Assembly (NCBI GenBank): GCA_902796565.1
Contig: CADBPP010000048.1
Location: forward strand, 1-5,785
Direction: 5' to 3'
DNA length: 5,785 nucleotides
DNA from: an uncultured Eubacteriales bacterium
Lineage (GTDB): Bacteria > Bacillota > Clostridia > Eubacteriales > Anaerofustaceae
The position numbers and the translations under genes are program-made. The notes under the pieces are model-generated. The model was not told the DNA's origin, searched no databases, and saw only the letters and a program-made list of their open reading frames with translations. Positions 1 to 5,785 of this stretch are shown piece by piece; position 1 is the stretch's first letter; every line of letters starts with the position of its first letter.

Positions 1-1354
1 AATATATCGTATAGGCTATGAACAGCAGCATGTTGTGGGTGATCATGCATGCCCATGCGGAAACCAGCCCCATGCCAAGGAGCCTGGTGCAGACGAAGGT
101 CCCGGCGATACGGATGCCCCACATCCCCGCGATGTTCAGTACGGAGGGAACCAGGGTCTTCCCGGCCCCCTGGAGCATGCCTTCTATGATGATGGAAAGG
201 CCGTAGAAGGGTTCCGAGCATGCCACCATCCTGAGGACCGTGCTTCCCAGCAGGATAACAGGGGGATCTTTGATGAACAGGGATACCATGCCCGGAGCGA
301 AGGCGAAGAGGAGCGAGCCGGAGATCAGCATCATCGTCGTTTCAAGGCCGAACACTATACGGGCCATGTCCTTTCGGAGTTTCTCGTCCTCGGCTCCGAG
401 GGCGTTGCCCGTAAGGGTGGCGGCGGCAGTCTGCATGCCGAAGCCGGGAACGTAGAATGCGGATTCCACTGTGTTGGCGACGGTATGGGCGGCGGTGGCC
501 ACGGTCCCCAGGGCGTTGATCATGGCCGCGAAAGCCACGTACCCGAGGGAGGTGCCGAAGCGCTGCAGCATGTTCGGGAACGCTATGCGGAAGCACGGCA
601 TCAGGATGGTCCTGTCAGGTCTCAGCGAAAATCCCTTCGGGGAGATGACGGGATGCTTCCAAACCGCTGCGGTCATCGCGATGCCTCCGTAAACGAAGGA
701 CGCCGCGCTGGCTATGGCCGCTCCGGTGATGCCCCATCCCGCGCCCCACATAGGGAGACTCATCCCGAAAACGGAGATGGTCCTTGCAGGATATATGAAG
801 AGAAAGTTCAGTACTACATTTATGACGTTCACCCTCAGGCCTATCTTCATGGGGGTCTTCGTATCCGATGCGGCCCTGAGGACCGTGCCGAGGATCATGG
901 AGGCGCTCCTGAAAAGCATGGGCGTATAGAGGATCATGAAATACCTTGAGGCCATGGGCCTTATCGAAGCCTCCACCTGCATCCAGACGGGAACGAAGGG
1001 GCTCAGGGATACGGTGATGAGTGTGAAGAGGCCTCCCACCATCAGAACGGACGAGACAGCCTGAGCACAGATCCTGCGGGTCCTCTGTGCGTCGGAAGCG
1101 CCCATGGCCCTGGAGATCACGGAAAGAAAGCCGATGCCGACAGCGGATACGGTGCTGCCGATCAGCCAGTTGACGGTGACGGTGCTTCCCACTGCTGCGG
1201 TGGCTGCCGTGCCCAGGGAGCCCACCATTGCGGTATCTATGTACTGTACGGCGGTCTGGAGCAGCATCTCCAGCATGGTGGGCCAGGCAAGAGCTATGAC
1301 TGTGACAAAAAGTTCCCGGCGGGGGAATAAGGGTCTTTTCCTGATGGTGTTCAT
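1..1354 (-). CDS. MATE-family multidrug/cation antiporter (C-terminus cut by window edge)
   Basis: Integral membrane antiporter of the MATE (NorM/DinF-like) family, which expels drugs or other organic cations in exchange for Na+ or H+. I translated 451 codons from the ATG at 1354. The chain is hydrophobic throughout, with about twelve membrane segments arranged as two similar halves. Family signatures visible are DTAMVG (residues 40-45), a GTVLRAASDTKTPM stretch (156-169), GITGAAIAS (208-216) after the sixth-helix region, QTAAATLTGNALGAED (308-323) in the second half, and EGMLQGAGKT (391-400). Family members are usually about 440-480 residues, so only a short C-terminal tail is missing. The start places LFVTVIALAWP where the first helix of the family begins, but no Shine-Dalgarno sequence lies ahead of it (TTTTGGTC precedes the ATG). 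No convincing promoter is visible in the 100 bp behind the upstream terminator. The transported substrate cannot be read from sequence. Confidence 0.93.
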   Translation of the reverse strand, partial: MNTIRKRPLFPRRELFVTVIALAWPTMLEMLLQTAVQYIDTAMVGSLGTAATAAVGSTVTVNWLIGSTVSAVGIGFLSVISRAMGASDAQRTRRICAQAVSSVLMVGGLFTLITVSLSPFVPVWMQVEASIRPMASRYFMILYTPMLFRSASMILGTVLRAASDTKTPMKIGLRVNVINVVLNFLFIYPARTISVFGMSLPMWGAGWGITGAAIASAASFVYGGIAMTAAVWKHPVISPKGFSLRPDRTILMPCFRIAFPNMLQRFGTSLGYVAFAAMINALGTVATAAHTVANTVESAFYVPGFGMQTAAATLTGNALGAEDEKLRKDMARIVFGLETTMMLISGSLLFAFAPGMVSLFIKDPPVILLGSTVLRMVACSEPFYGLSIIIEGMLQGAGKTLVPSVLNIAGMWGIRIAGTFVCTRLLGMGLVSAWACMITHNMLLFIAYTIY

Positions 1355-1411
1355 GACCAAAAGGATATCACAAACCCATGGAGATATTGATAGCGGAAGA
1401 GAAAAACAACT

Positions 1412-1444
1412 AAAAAAAACCGCTCCGCGCAGACGGAGCGGTTT
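1412..1444 (-). terminator. Rho-independent terminator of the malate operon
   Basis: Read on the minus strand, an 11-bp perfect stem (AAACCGCTCCG paired with CGGAGCGGTTT, plus-strand arms 1417-1427 and 1434-1444) encloses a 6-nt loop and runs directly into eight T residues (1419-1412). It begins 11 nt after the transporter stop codon. This separates the transporter transcript from the MATE gene, although some read-through remains possible. Confidence 0.93.
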
Positions 1445-1454
1445 GTATGTGAGC

Positions 1455-2918
1455 TTATAGCGCGATCAGAAGATTCAGACCGGCTTTTGCCGCTTCCAGC
1501 GCGGCATTCACACTGTCCGGGGCGAGCGCTACTATGAACTTCGCCAGGAGGGAGAGCATGAGGCTCGCGATGAGCAGTATGATCGCTCCTCCGAGACGGC
1601 TTGAGATCTGGGCGAAGGGCATGAGCTCCATGCGGTCTGCGGCGGAGAGGACCGCCACGTCTCCGGTACCGCCCATGTTGGACATGCACAGGCCTGCGGT
1701 GATGCCTGCCTCGAAGGGATAGAATCCCACCAGCTTGCCGATGATGGCAGCTCCTGTGAAGGCTCCGATGCATGTGGCGGCACACAGCAGCAGGTATGTA
1801 AGACTGAAGCTGCTGATAACGGTGTTGATGTCGAGATAGCACACGCCGATACCGAGAAGAAGTACGTTGGTGAGGTTCTTCATGATGAACTGGAACCACT
1901 GATAGCAGGCGACTTCAACGAATTCGGGAACGATGTTGAGGACCTTGAAGATGGCTACGGTGATGATCATCCATGCGTAGGCGTGGATTGTGACTCCGGT
2001 GCCGAGGGAATTCCATGCGCCCTGTACTATGTAGCCGAAAGCGAAGAAGGCTCCGGATACCAGCAGGCCTATCCCGAGATATGAAAGGGAGATGCTGTCA
2101 CGCTTGGCCTGCATCTCGGGGCTGATCTCCAGCTCCTTCGGGTCGATGTTTCCGGCCTGCATGAGGGCTCCGTTTCCGTTTGCCTTGCCCTTGAGCACCT
2201 TGACCAGAACGCCTGCCAGCACGATGGAAATGGCGTTTCCGATGGCAACGGCGGGGGTCATTACGGACAGGGCCTCAGCGGCGCTCATGGTGCCGCTGGT
2301 CTCAAAGATCTTTGAGAGGGGCGAAGCTCCGGCGCCCATTCCTCCACCCATGATGGGCAGGGCGATGAGCAGCAGAGCGTTCATAACGGGGTACCCCATC
2401 AGCGCGGAGACTCCCATGCACAGAGCGAAGGCAAGGATGAGTCCTCCGAAGATGGCCGGGAAGTATCTGGCAGCGGCTTTTACCAGCAGCTTGCGGTTCA
2501 TTCCCAGGATGGATCCCGTGATGAGAGCGGCAATGTACCAGTCAAGGAACCCGCCGGTGGTCTTGAAGAAGGTGCCGATGTTTCCGACCAGATCCAGGTT
2601 TCCGAAGGGGAGGCTCATATTGTAGATGGCTTTTCCTGCTTCATCCACACCGGCCTGGGCGGGTATGATGTTGAAATAAACCAGAAGAGCTGAGCCGAAG
2701 ATCACGACGATGGCGCCGCCGCCGAGGTAATCCTTGATGATGGGGGTATGGTCTCCTATCCATGCGAGAAGCTCGCCGATGATGATCATGAATACGAAAC
2801 ACCCGGCCATACCCTTGGGAAGGACGCCGAGGTACGTCGCGGCCAGCACCACTGCTGCGATCAGCAGGAAGATAGGCCAGGGGAGGTTGAAGAATTTCAG
2901 TTGTTTTTTTTCAGACAT
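1455..2918 (-). CDS. 2-hydroxycarboxylate transporter (2HCT/CitS family), probable malate symporter
   Basis: Secondary transporter of the 2HCT family (CitS, MaeN, MaeP, CimH, MleP), which carries citrate or malate with Na+ or H+ across the inner membrane. The 487 residues hold many hydrophobic segments. The two diagnostic GGxG re-entrant loops are present, at GGGMGAGASPLS (191-202) and NMGGTGDVAV (414-423). Other family-typical stretches are DYLGGGAI (63-70), YIAALITGSILGMNRKLL (128-145) and SRLGG (440-444). From memory, the arginine of this last motif matches a substrate-binding arginine of CitS. The protein is longer than typical members (about 440-450). The extra length seems to lie in a loop around residues 84-120 and in a charged central loop (243-275). 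AAGGAG (2925-2930) sits 6 nt before the ATG. It follows the malic enzyme on the same strand after a 95-bp gap with no clear promoter, so it is probably co-transcribed. That context favours malate over citrate, but the substrate is inferred. Confidence 0.93.
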   Translation of the reverse strand: MSEKKQLKFFNLPWPIFLLIAAVVLAATYLGVLPKGMAGCFVFMIIIGELLAWIGDHTPIIKDYLGGGAIVVIFGSALLVYFNIIPAQAGVDEAGKAIYNMSLPFGNLDLVGNIGTFFKTTGGFLDWYIAALITGSILGMNRKLLVKAAARYFPAIFGGLILAFALCMGVSALMGYPVMNALLLIALPIMGGGMGAGASPLSKIFETSGTMSAAEALSVMTPAVAIGNAISIVLAGVLVKVLKGKANGNGALMQAGNIDPKELEISPEMQAKRDSISLSYLGIGLLVSGAFFAFGYIVQGAWNSLGTGVTIHAYAWMIITVAIFKVLNIVPEFVEVACYQWFQFIMKNLTNVLLLGIGVCYLDINTVISSFSLTYLLLCAATCIGAFTGAAIIGKLVGFYPFEAGITAGLCMSNMGGTGDVAVLSAADRMELMPFAQISSRLGGAIILLIASLMLSLLAKFIVALAPDSVNAALEAAKAGLNLLIAL

Positions 2919-2962
2919 TTGTCTCTCCTTTGATTTTGTGTTTGTCTATGCAATACCGGCGG

Positions 2963-2991
2963 AGCGTCCCCGTGTCCCAGCCGGGGACGCT
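2963..2991 (-). other. Intercistronic GC-rich hairpin without U-tract
   Basis: A perfect 10-bp inverted repeat, AGCGTCCCCG / CGGGGACGCT (arms 2963-2972 and 2982-2991), with a 9-nt loop, lies between the malic enzyme stop and the transporter ribosome binding site. On the minus strand it is followed by CCGCCGGTATTG, not a T run, so it is not a standard intrinsic terminator. Plausible roles are mRNA processing or 3'-end protection of the malic enzyme message, giving unequal amounts of the two products, or a dispersed palindromic repeat. The structure is seen; its role is inferred. Confidence 0.6.
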
Positions 2992-3013
2992 GCTTAGGTT
3001 ATGCTGTCATTGA

Positions 3014-4183
3014 TTACAGTCTTGCGACTCCGGTGTCCCTTGCGGCTTTCGCGACGGCCTTGGCTACTGCCGGACCGACCCTGTGGTCGAAGGCTGCGGG
3101 CAGTATGTAGGAAGCACTGAGCTCCTCGGGCGTGACCAGATCCGCCAGGGCAAAGGATGCGGCTCTTTTCATTTCCTGGTTGATATCGGTAGCCCTCACA
3201 TCCAGAGCCCCTCTGAAGAGACCCGGGAACACCAGGACGTTGTTGATCTGGTTGGGCAGGTCGCTGCGTCCGGTACCGATGACTGCGGCGCCGGCTGCGG
3301 CGGCATCTTCAGGCTCTATCTCGGGGGTGGGGTTGGCCATGGGGAAGACTATGGCTCCCTTTGCCATGGATCCGATCATTTCCTTTGATACTATATGGGG
3401 AACACTGACGCCGATGAATACGTCCGCGCCTGCCAGTGCGTCCGTCAGTGTGCCGGAGAAATGCTCCGGATTGGTGATGTCCGCCATCTCATGCTGAGCG
3501 GAGTTCATTTCGACGCCCTCGCAGAGGATTCCGAAACGGTCCACCATCTTCAGGTGCTTTACTCCCAGATCCAGCAGGTGCTTTCCAATGGCGATGCCCG
3601 CGGAGCCGGAGCCGTTTATCACGACCCTGACTTCGGAGATGTCCTTGTTGACGACTTTCAGAGCATTTATGAGGGCGGCTCCCACCACGATCGCGGTGCC
3701 GTGCTGGTCATCATGGAATACGGGAATGTCGCAGAGCTCCTTGAGCCTGCGTTCTATCTCAAAGCAGCGGGGAGCGGCGATGTCCTCGAGGTTTATTCCT
3801 CCGAAGCTTCCGGACAGAAGATATATGGTACGGACGATCTCGTCCACATCCTTGCTCTTGATGCACAGCGGGAAGGCGTCTACTCCGCCGAAGCTCTTGA
3901 ACAGAGCGCATTTTCCCTCCATGACGGGCATTCCTGCTTCAGGGCCTATGTCCCCGAGGCCCAGGACCGCGGTGCCGTCGGTGATGACAGCCACCAGGTT
4001 TCCTCTTCTGGTGAGGCTGAACGACAGATCAGGTTCTTTCTGTATCTCGATACAGGGTTGCGCGACTCCGGGAGTATATGCCAGGGAAAGGTCATCCTTG
4101 TTTTCCACCGGTACTCGCGAGATCACTTCGATCTTGCCCTGCCACTCCTTGTGCAGGCGCAGGGACTCTTCTGGATAGTTCAT
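3014..4183 (-). CDS. maeE: Short-form malic enzyme (malate dehydrogenase, oxaloacetate-decarboxylating)
   Basis: Cytosolic enzyme that converts L-malate to pyruvate and CO2 while reducing NAD+ or NADP+. The 389-residue length is typical of the short bacterial form, without the phosphotransacetylase-like tail of MaeB. Visible motifs are YTPGVA with the catalytic Tyr (Tyr36), EGKCALFKSFGG with the catalytic Lys (Lys91), LEDIAAPRCF with metal ligands Glu133 and Asp134, and FHDDQHGTA with Asp159. The nucleotide-binding NGSGSAG lies at about 190-196, and NPTPEI and FPGLFRGALD come later. Residue roles follow known malic enzymes. The acidic residue in KMVDRFG after the second Rossmann strand would fit NAD use, but cofactor choice is not settled. 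I chose the ATG at 4183 over an in-frame TTG at 4210, because AAGGAGG lies between them and serves this ATG; homologues also begin near MNYxEESLRLHKEW. The gene heads a likely operon with the 2HCT transporter. The symbol is borrowed from the streptococcal maeE-maeP pair. Confidence 0.95.
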   Translation of the reverse strand: MNYPEESLRLHKEWQGKIEVISRVPVENKDDLSLAYTPGVAQPCIEIQKEPDLSFSLTRRGNLVAVITDGTAVLGLGDIGPEAGMPVMEGKCALFKSFGGVDAFPLCIKSKDVDEIVRTIYLLSGSFGGINLEDIAAPRCFEIERRLKELCDIPVFHDDQHGTAIVVGAALINALKVVNKDISEVRVVINGSGSAGIAIGKHLLDLGVKHLKMVDRFGILCEGVEMNSAQHEMADITNPEHFSGTLTDALAGADVFIGVSVPHIVSKEMIGSMAKGAIVFPMANPTPEIEPEDAAAAGAAVIGTGRSDLPNQINNVLVFPGLFRGALDVRATDINQEMKRAASFALADLVTPEELSASYILPAAFDHRVGPAVAKAVAKAARDTGVARL

Positions 4184-4194
4184 GTATGAAATAG

Positions 4195-4201
4195 CCTCCT
4201 T
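4195..4201 (-). promoter_or_regulatory. Shine-Dalgarno of the malic enzyme (decides the start)
   Basis: AAGGAGG on the minus strand, 11 nt upstream of the ATG at 4183. The spacing is slightly long but the match to the anti-SD is strong. The competing in-frame TTG at 4210 has no SD and lies only about 8 nt after the predicted transcription start, so it is unlikely to be used. Confidence 0.8.
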
Positions 4202-4224
4202 GTTGGTCAAAAATATACAAAATT

Positions 4225-4253
4225 ATTATACATGAAAAACTTTCAAATTTCAA
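4225..4253 (-). promoter_or_regulatory. Sigma-70/sigma-A-type promoter of the malic enzyme-transporter operon
   Basis: On the minus strand, a -35 box TTGAAA (4253-4248), a 17-nt spacer and a consensus -10 TATAAT (4230-4225). Transcription would begin near 4218, giving a leader of about 35 nt that carries the malic enzyme SD. The surrounding DNA is much richer in A+T than the genes. The -35 lies within a short tandem repeat, TTTCAAA-TTTCAA on the plus strand (4241-4253), which might serve as a regulator site. Confidence 0.85.
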
Positions 4254-4289
4254 GCCATTTTTTAGCCGGCCGGAGAGCGGAGAAGGCCG

Positions 4290-4309
4290 ATGCTCAAGAT
4301 TTCATGCTC
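4290..4309. repeat. Short direct repeat upstream of the malate operon promoter
   Basis: ATGCTC occurs twice (4290-4295 and 4304-4309) with a 14-bp period, centred roughly 80 bp upstream of the predicted transcription start of the malic enzyme. Paired direct repeats at this distance are compatible with an activator site, for example a CitB-type response regulator as known for malate or citrate genes. Two six-base copies can also arise by chance, and I do not recognise a known operator. Confidence 0.3.
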
Positions 4310-4326
4310 CTGGGACATTTGCCGGA

Positions 4327-4358
4327 AACACAAAAGGGGCTGAGAATGTCTCAGCCCC
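4327..4358 (-). terminator. Rho-independent terminator after the aldo/keto reductase
   Basis: On the minus strand, a perfect 10-bp stem GGGGCTGAGA / TCTCAGCCCC (arms 4336-4345 and 4349-4358) with a 3-nt loop is followed by TTTTGTGTT, an interrupted U-tract. It starts 22 nt past the reductase stop. A second, AT-rich 7-bp hairpin (ATAGAAT 4360-4366 with ATTCTAT 4373-4379) sits between the stop and this terminator. Together they should insulate the malate operon from the reductase transcript. Confidence 0.88.
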
Positions 4359-4380
4359 GATAGAATACGGGAATTCTATG

Positions 4381-5493
4381 TCAGCCTTCCAGTGCCCTGC
4401 ACTTCTCCAGCAGTTCGATGATGTTCAGATGCTGGGGGCAGGCTTCTTCGCACTGTCCGCAGGCGACACAGTCGCTGGCTTTGCCCTTTCCCTGGGTGAC
4501 GATGTTGTATTCCCTTACGGTACGGAAAAGGGGGCTGCCTTTTTTGCGGTTCTCCACGGCGAAGATCTCCGGGATAGGTATGTCGTTCGGGCATCCCTTG
4601 GTGCAGTAGTGGCACGCGGTACAGGGTATGGACTGGTCGGCGGCGATGGCCTCCTGGGCTTTTGCGATCACTTCCATCTCGTGCTCGGTAAGGGGTTTGA
4701 AGTCCTTCATGAAGCTCAGATTGTCCTTCATCTGGTCGATGCTGCTCATGCCGCTGAGGACTGTGATGAGGTTGTCGTGACTCGCAACGAACTTTATGGC
4801 CCAGCCCGCGTAGGACAGACCGTTGTCCTCCGCGTCGAAGACCGCCTTTACGGTATCGATGGGATCCGCAAGGATCCCGCCCTTCACCGGCTCCATGACC
4901 GTTACGGGCTTTCCGTATTTCTTGCATATCTCCCAGTTCTGTCTGGAGTTGACTCCCGGATTTTCCCAGTCGGCATAGTTTATCTGCAGCTGTACGAATT
5001 CAACGTCCGGATGGGTCCTGAGCAGTTCCTCCAGCAGCTCGGGATCAGCGTGGAAGGAGAAGCCGTAATGTCTGATCAGGCCCTTTTCCTTAAGTTCCCT
5101 CACATAGTCCCAGAGATGATAGTCTTCGTATAACTGATAGGTGTTGCGCTGGAAGGCATGCAGCAGGTAAAAGTCGAAATATCCCGCTCCAGTTCTTTCC
5201 AGACTGGTCTCGAATTCCTTTTTGAGCTCTTCCTCAGACTGGGATGTATCCCTGACGATGAGCTTTGTGGCCAGGGTGTAGCTGTTTCTGGGATGTCTTT
5301 CCACCAGAGCTTTTCTGATCGCTTCTTCGCTTCCGGGATAGGCAAAGGCCGTATCGAAATAAGTGCCTCCGGCTTCCAGGAACATATCCACCATTTCGGA
5401 TACCTGCGCAACGTCGATCTCATCATTTTCGAGCCTGGGCAGCCTCATGAGGCCGAATCCCAGCTTAAAAGTGTTTTCTCCCAAATATGTCAT
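4381..5493 (-). CDS. Aldo/keto reductase with C-terminal 2x[4Fe-4S] ferredoxin domain
   Basis: Predicted cytosolic oxidoreductase of the COG1453 type: an aldo/keto reductase barrel (residues about 1-270) fused to a ferredoxin-like tail. The reductase catalytic tetrad is intact: Asp47 in YFDTA, Tyr52 in FAYPGSE, Lys77 in ATKL and His112 in LLHAF. The tail carries two CxxCxxCxxxCP motifs, at 291-301 (CTACHYCTKGCP) and 342-352 (CVACGQCEEACP), each expected to hold one [4Fe-4S] cluster. At 370 residues the length is usual for the family. The role is probably electron transfer between NAD(P)H or ferredoxin and a small carbonyl or related compound; the substrate is unknown. The ATG at 5493 is preferred because AAAGGA lies 8 nt upstream and homologues start near MxYLGEN. 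The ATG at 5502 (MKT added) overlaps that SD. The gene follows the lyase end by 84 bp and has its own -10-like box, so co-transcription with the lyase is open. Confidence 0.93.
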   Translation of the reverse strand: MTYLGENTFKLGFGLMRLPRLENDEIDVAQVSEMVDMFLEAGGTYFDTAFAYPGSEEAIRKALVERHPRNSYTLATKLIVRDTSQSEEELKKEFETSLERTGAGYFDFYLLHAFQRNTYQLYEDYHLWDYVRELKEKGLIRHYGFSFHADPELLEELLRTHPDVEFVQLQINYADWENPGVNSRQNWEICKKYGKPVTVMEPVKGGILADPIDTVKAVFDAEDNGLSYAGWAIKFVASHDNLITVLSGMSSIDQMKDNLSFMKDFKPLTEHEMEVIAKAQEAIAADQSIPCTACHYCTKGCPNDIPIPEIFAVENRKKGSPLFRTVREYNIVTQGKGKASDCVACGQCEEACPQHLNIIELLEKCRALEG

Positions 5494-5501
5494 AGTCTTC
5501 A

Positions 5502-5507
5502 TCCTTT
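5502..5507 (-). promoter_or_regulatory. Shine-Dalgarno of the aldo/keto reductase (decides the start)
   Basis: AAAGGA on the minus strand ends 8 nt before the ATG at 5493, a normal spacing. Its last A is also the first base of the alternative ATG at 5502, which would leave that codon only a weaker AGGA about 11 nt upstream. Confidence 0.6.
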
Positions 5508-5523
5508 CTGTTTTCCTGATTGA

Positions 5524-5529
5524 ATTATA
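5524..5529 (-). promoter_or_regulatory. Candidate -10 box (TATAAT) of the aldo/keto reductase
   Basis: A consensus TATAAT on the minus strand, about 31 nt upstream of the chosen ATG, predicts transcription from near 5517 and a short leader. No recognisable -35 hexamer lies 16-18 nt upstream, where AGGAGG is found instead, and there is no TGn extension. The promoter is plausible but incomplete and may need an activator. Confidence 0.45.
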
Positions 5530-5577
5530 CTACAGAAGGCAGTTCTCCTCCTTTATTTTTTGCCCGGTTTTCAATGT

Positions 5578-5785
5578 TCAGACCATGTTCTCCGGGTCGG
5601 TCAGACGGTCGTACTCTTCTTCGGAAACGAGGCCGGAATCCAGTGCCGCCCGTTTCAGCGTAATGTTTTCCTCCAGGGCTCTTCTCGCGAAGGAGCACGC
5701 GTTTTCATATCCCACTGCGGGGCTGAGGGCGGTCACGGTCATCAGGCTGCGGGAGAGATAATATTCCATCTTTTCCGGGACGGCC
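5578..5785 (-). CDS. C-terminal end of a fumarase/aspartase-superfamily lyase, probably class II fumarase
   Basis: Only the last 68 residues are in the window; the gene enters from the right edge and stops at TGA (5580-5578). The visible part contains SLMTVTALSPAVGYENA, then FARRALEENITLKRAAL and GLVSEEEYDRLTDPENMV. This matches the C-terminal domain of class II fumarase (SLMLVTAL...HIGYDKAA, then TLKEAAL, LGxLTxEEFDxxVxPExMV). Aspartate ammonia-lyases share the fold but usually read SxGIxTAL/INP at the first motif, so SLM favours fumarase. The catalytic GSSxMPxKxN loop is outside the window, so the assignment is not final. Fumarase interconverts fumarate and malate, which would suit the malate operon two genes downstream. 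No strong terminator is visible in the 84 bp before the reductase start. Confidence 0.8.
   Translation of the reverse strand, partial: AVPEKMEYYLSRSLMTVTALSPAVGYENACSFARRALEENITLKRAALDSGLVSEEEYDRLTDPENMV

Noticed and set aside
35..949. A 304-codon plus-strand open frame antisense to the MATE gene
   Set aside because: Its product is low-complexity, rich in Gly, His, Arg and Glu, with no recognisable domain. The minus-strand frame reads as a clear MATE protein. The antisense frame is a by-product of codon bias.
2092..2625. A 177-codon plus-strand open frame antisense to the 2HCT transporter
   Set aside because: The Met/Pro/Ala/Ser-rich product is the expected antisense shadow of a membrane protein gene.
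2931..2962. A separate promoter for the transporter in the intercistronic gap
   Set aside because: TTGCAT-like and AAAATC-like boxes are too poor a match and badly placed. Co-transcription from the malic enzyme promoter is simpler.
3395..4189. A 264-codon plus-strand open frame antisense to the malic enzyme
   Set aside because: No recognisable domain, and it fully overlaps a gene with intact catalytic motifs on the other strand.
4267..4289. Hairpin CGGCC / GGCCG as a further terminator
   Set aside because: The stem is only 5 bp with a 13-nt loop and no T run follows on the minus strand. It lies upstream of the malate promoter, so it would not be in that transcript.
5578..5785. Aspartate ammonia-lyase as the identity of the right-edge gene
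   Set aside because: It belongs to the same superfamily and is not fully excluded, but the SLMTVTAL motif fits class II fumarase better than the SxGIxTA pattern of aspartases.
1..5785. CRISPR array, tRNA/rRNA, insertion sequence or defence system
   Set aside because: I saw no regularly spaced repeats, cloverleaf-like sequence, terminal inverted repeats or transposase-like reading frame on either strand.

Overview
This window looks like ordinary chromosome of an anaerobic, probably fermentative bacterium. A Bacillota lineage (Clostridia or Negativicutes) is my best guess. The reasons are a ferredoxin-tailed aldo/keto reductase, a short malic enzyme paired with a 2-hydroxycarboxylate transporter, AGGAGG-type ribosome binding sites, and AT-rich sigma-70/sigma-A-type promoters between GC-richer genes. 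The species cannot be named from this sequence. All five protein-coding genes I can support lie on the minus strand, so they read from right to left.

In transcription order: (1) 5785-5578 is the C-terminal end of a fumarase/aspartase-superfamily lyase, most like class II fumarase. (2) 5493-4381 is an aldo/keto reductase with two C-terminal [4Fe-4S] motifs. It is preceded by a TATAAT box and followed by a rho-independent terminator. (3) A 197-bp intergenic region follows (4184-4380), with a near-consensus promoter (TTGAAA-17-TATAAT). (4) 4183-3014 is a short-form malic enzyme. (5) A 95-bp gap holds a perfect 10-bp GC-rich hairpin without a U-tract. (6) 2918-1455 is a 2HCT-family (CitS/MaeP-type) dicarboxylate or citrate symporter, closed by a strong terminator. 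(7) 1354-1 is a MATE-family multidrug/cation antiporter, running off the left edge a few residues before its expected C-terminus.

The central unit reads as a malate-use operon. The transporter would bring in malate (or a related 2-hydroxycarboxylate). The malic enzyme would decarboxylate it oxidatively to pyruvate, CO2 and NAD(P)H. If the right-edge lyase is fumarase, the neighbourhood would also hold the other exit from malate, dehydration to fumarate. The aldo/keto reductase could re-oxidise reducing equivalents, but its substrate is unknown. The MATE gene sits behind a terminator and is probably functionally separate.

I found no mobile element, CRISPR array, tRNA or rRNA, and no previously undescribed system. 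The points worth a second look are small regulatory features and start-site choices.
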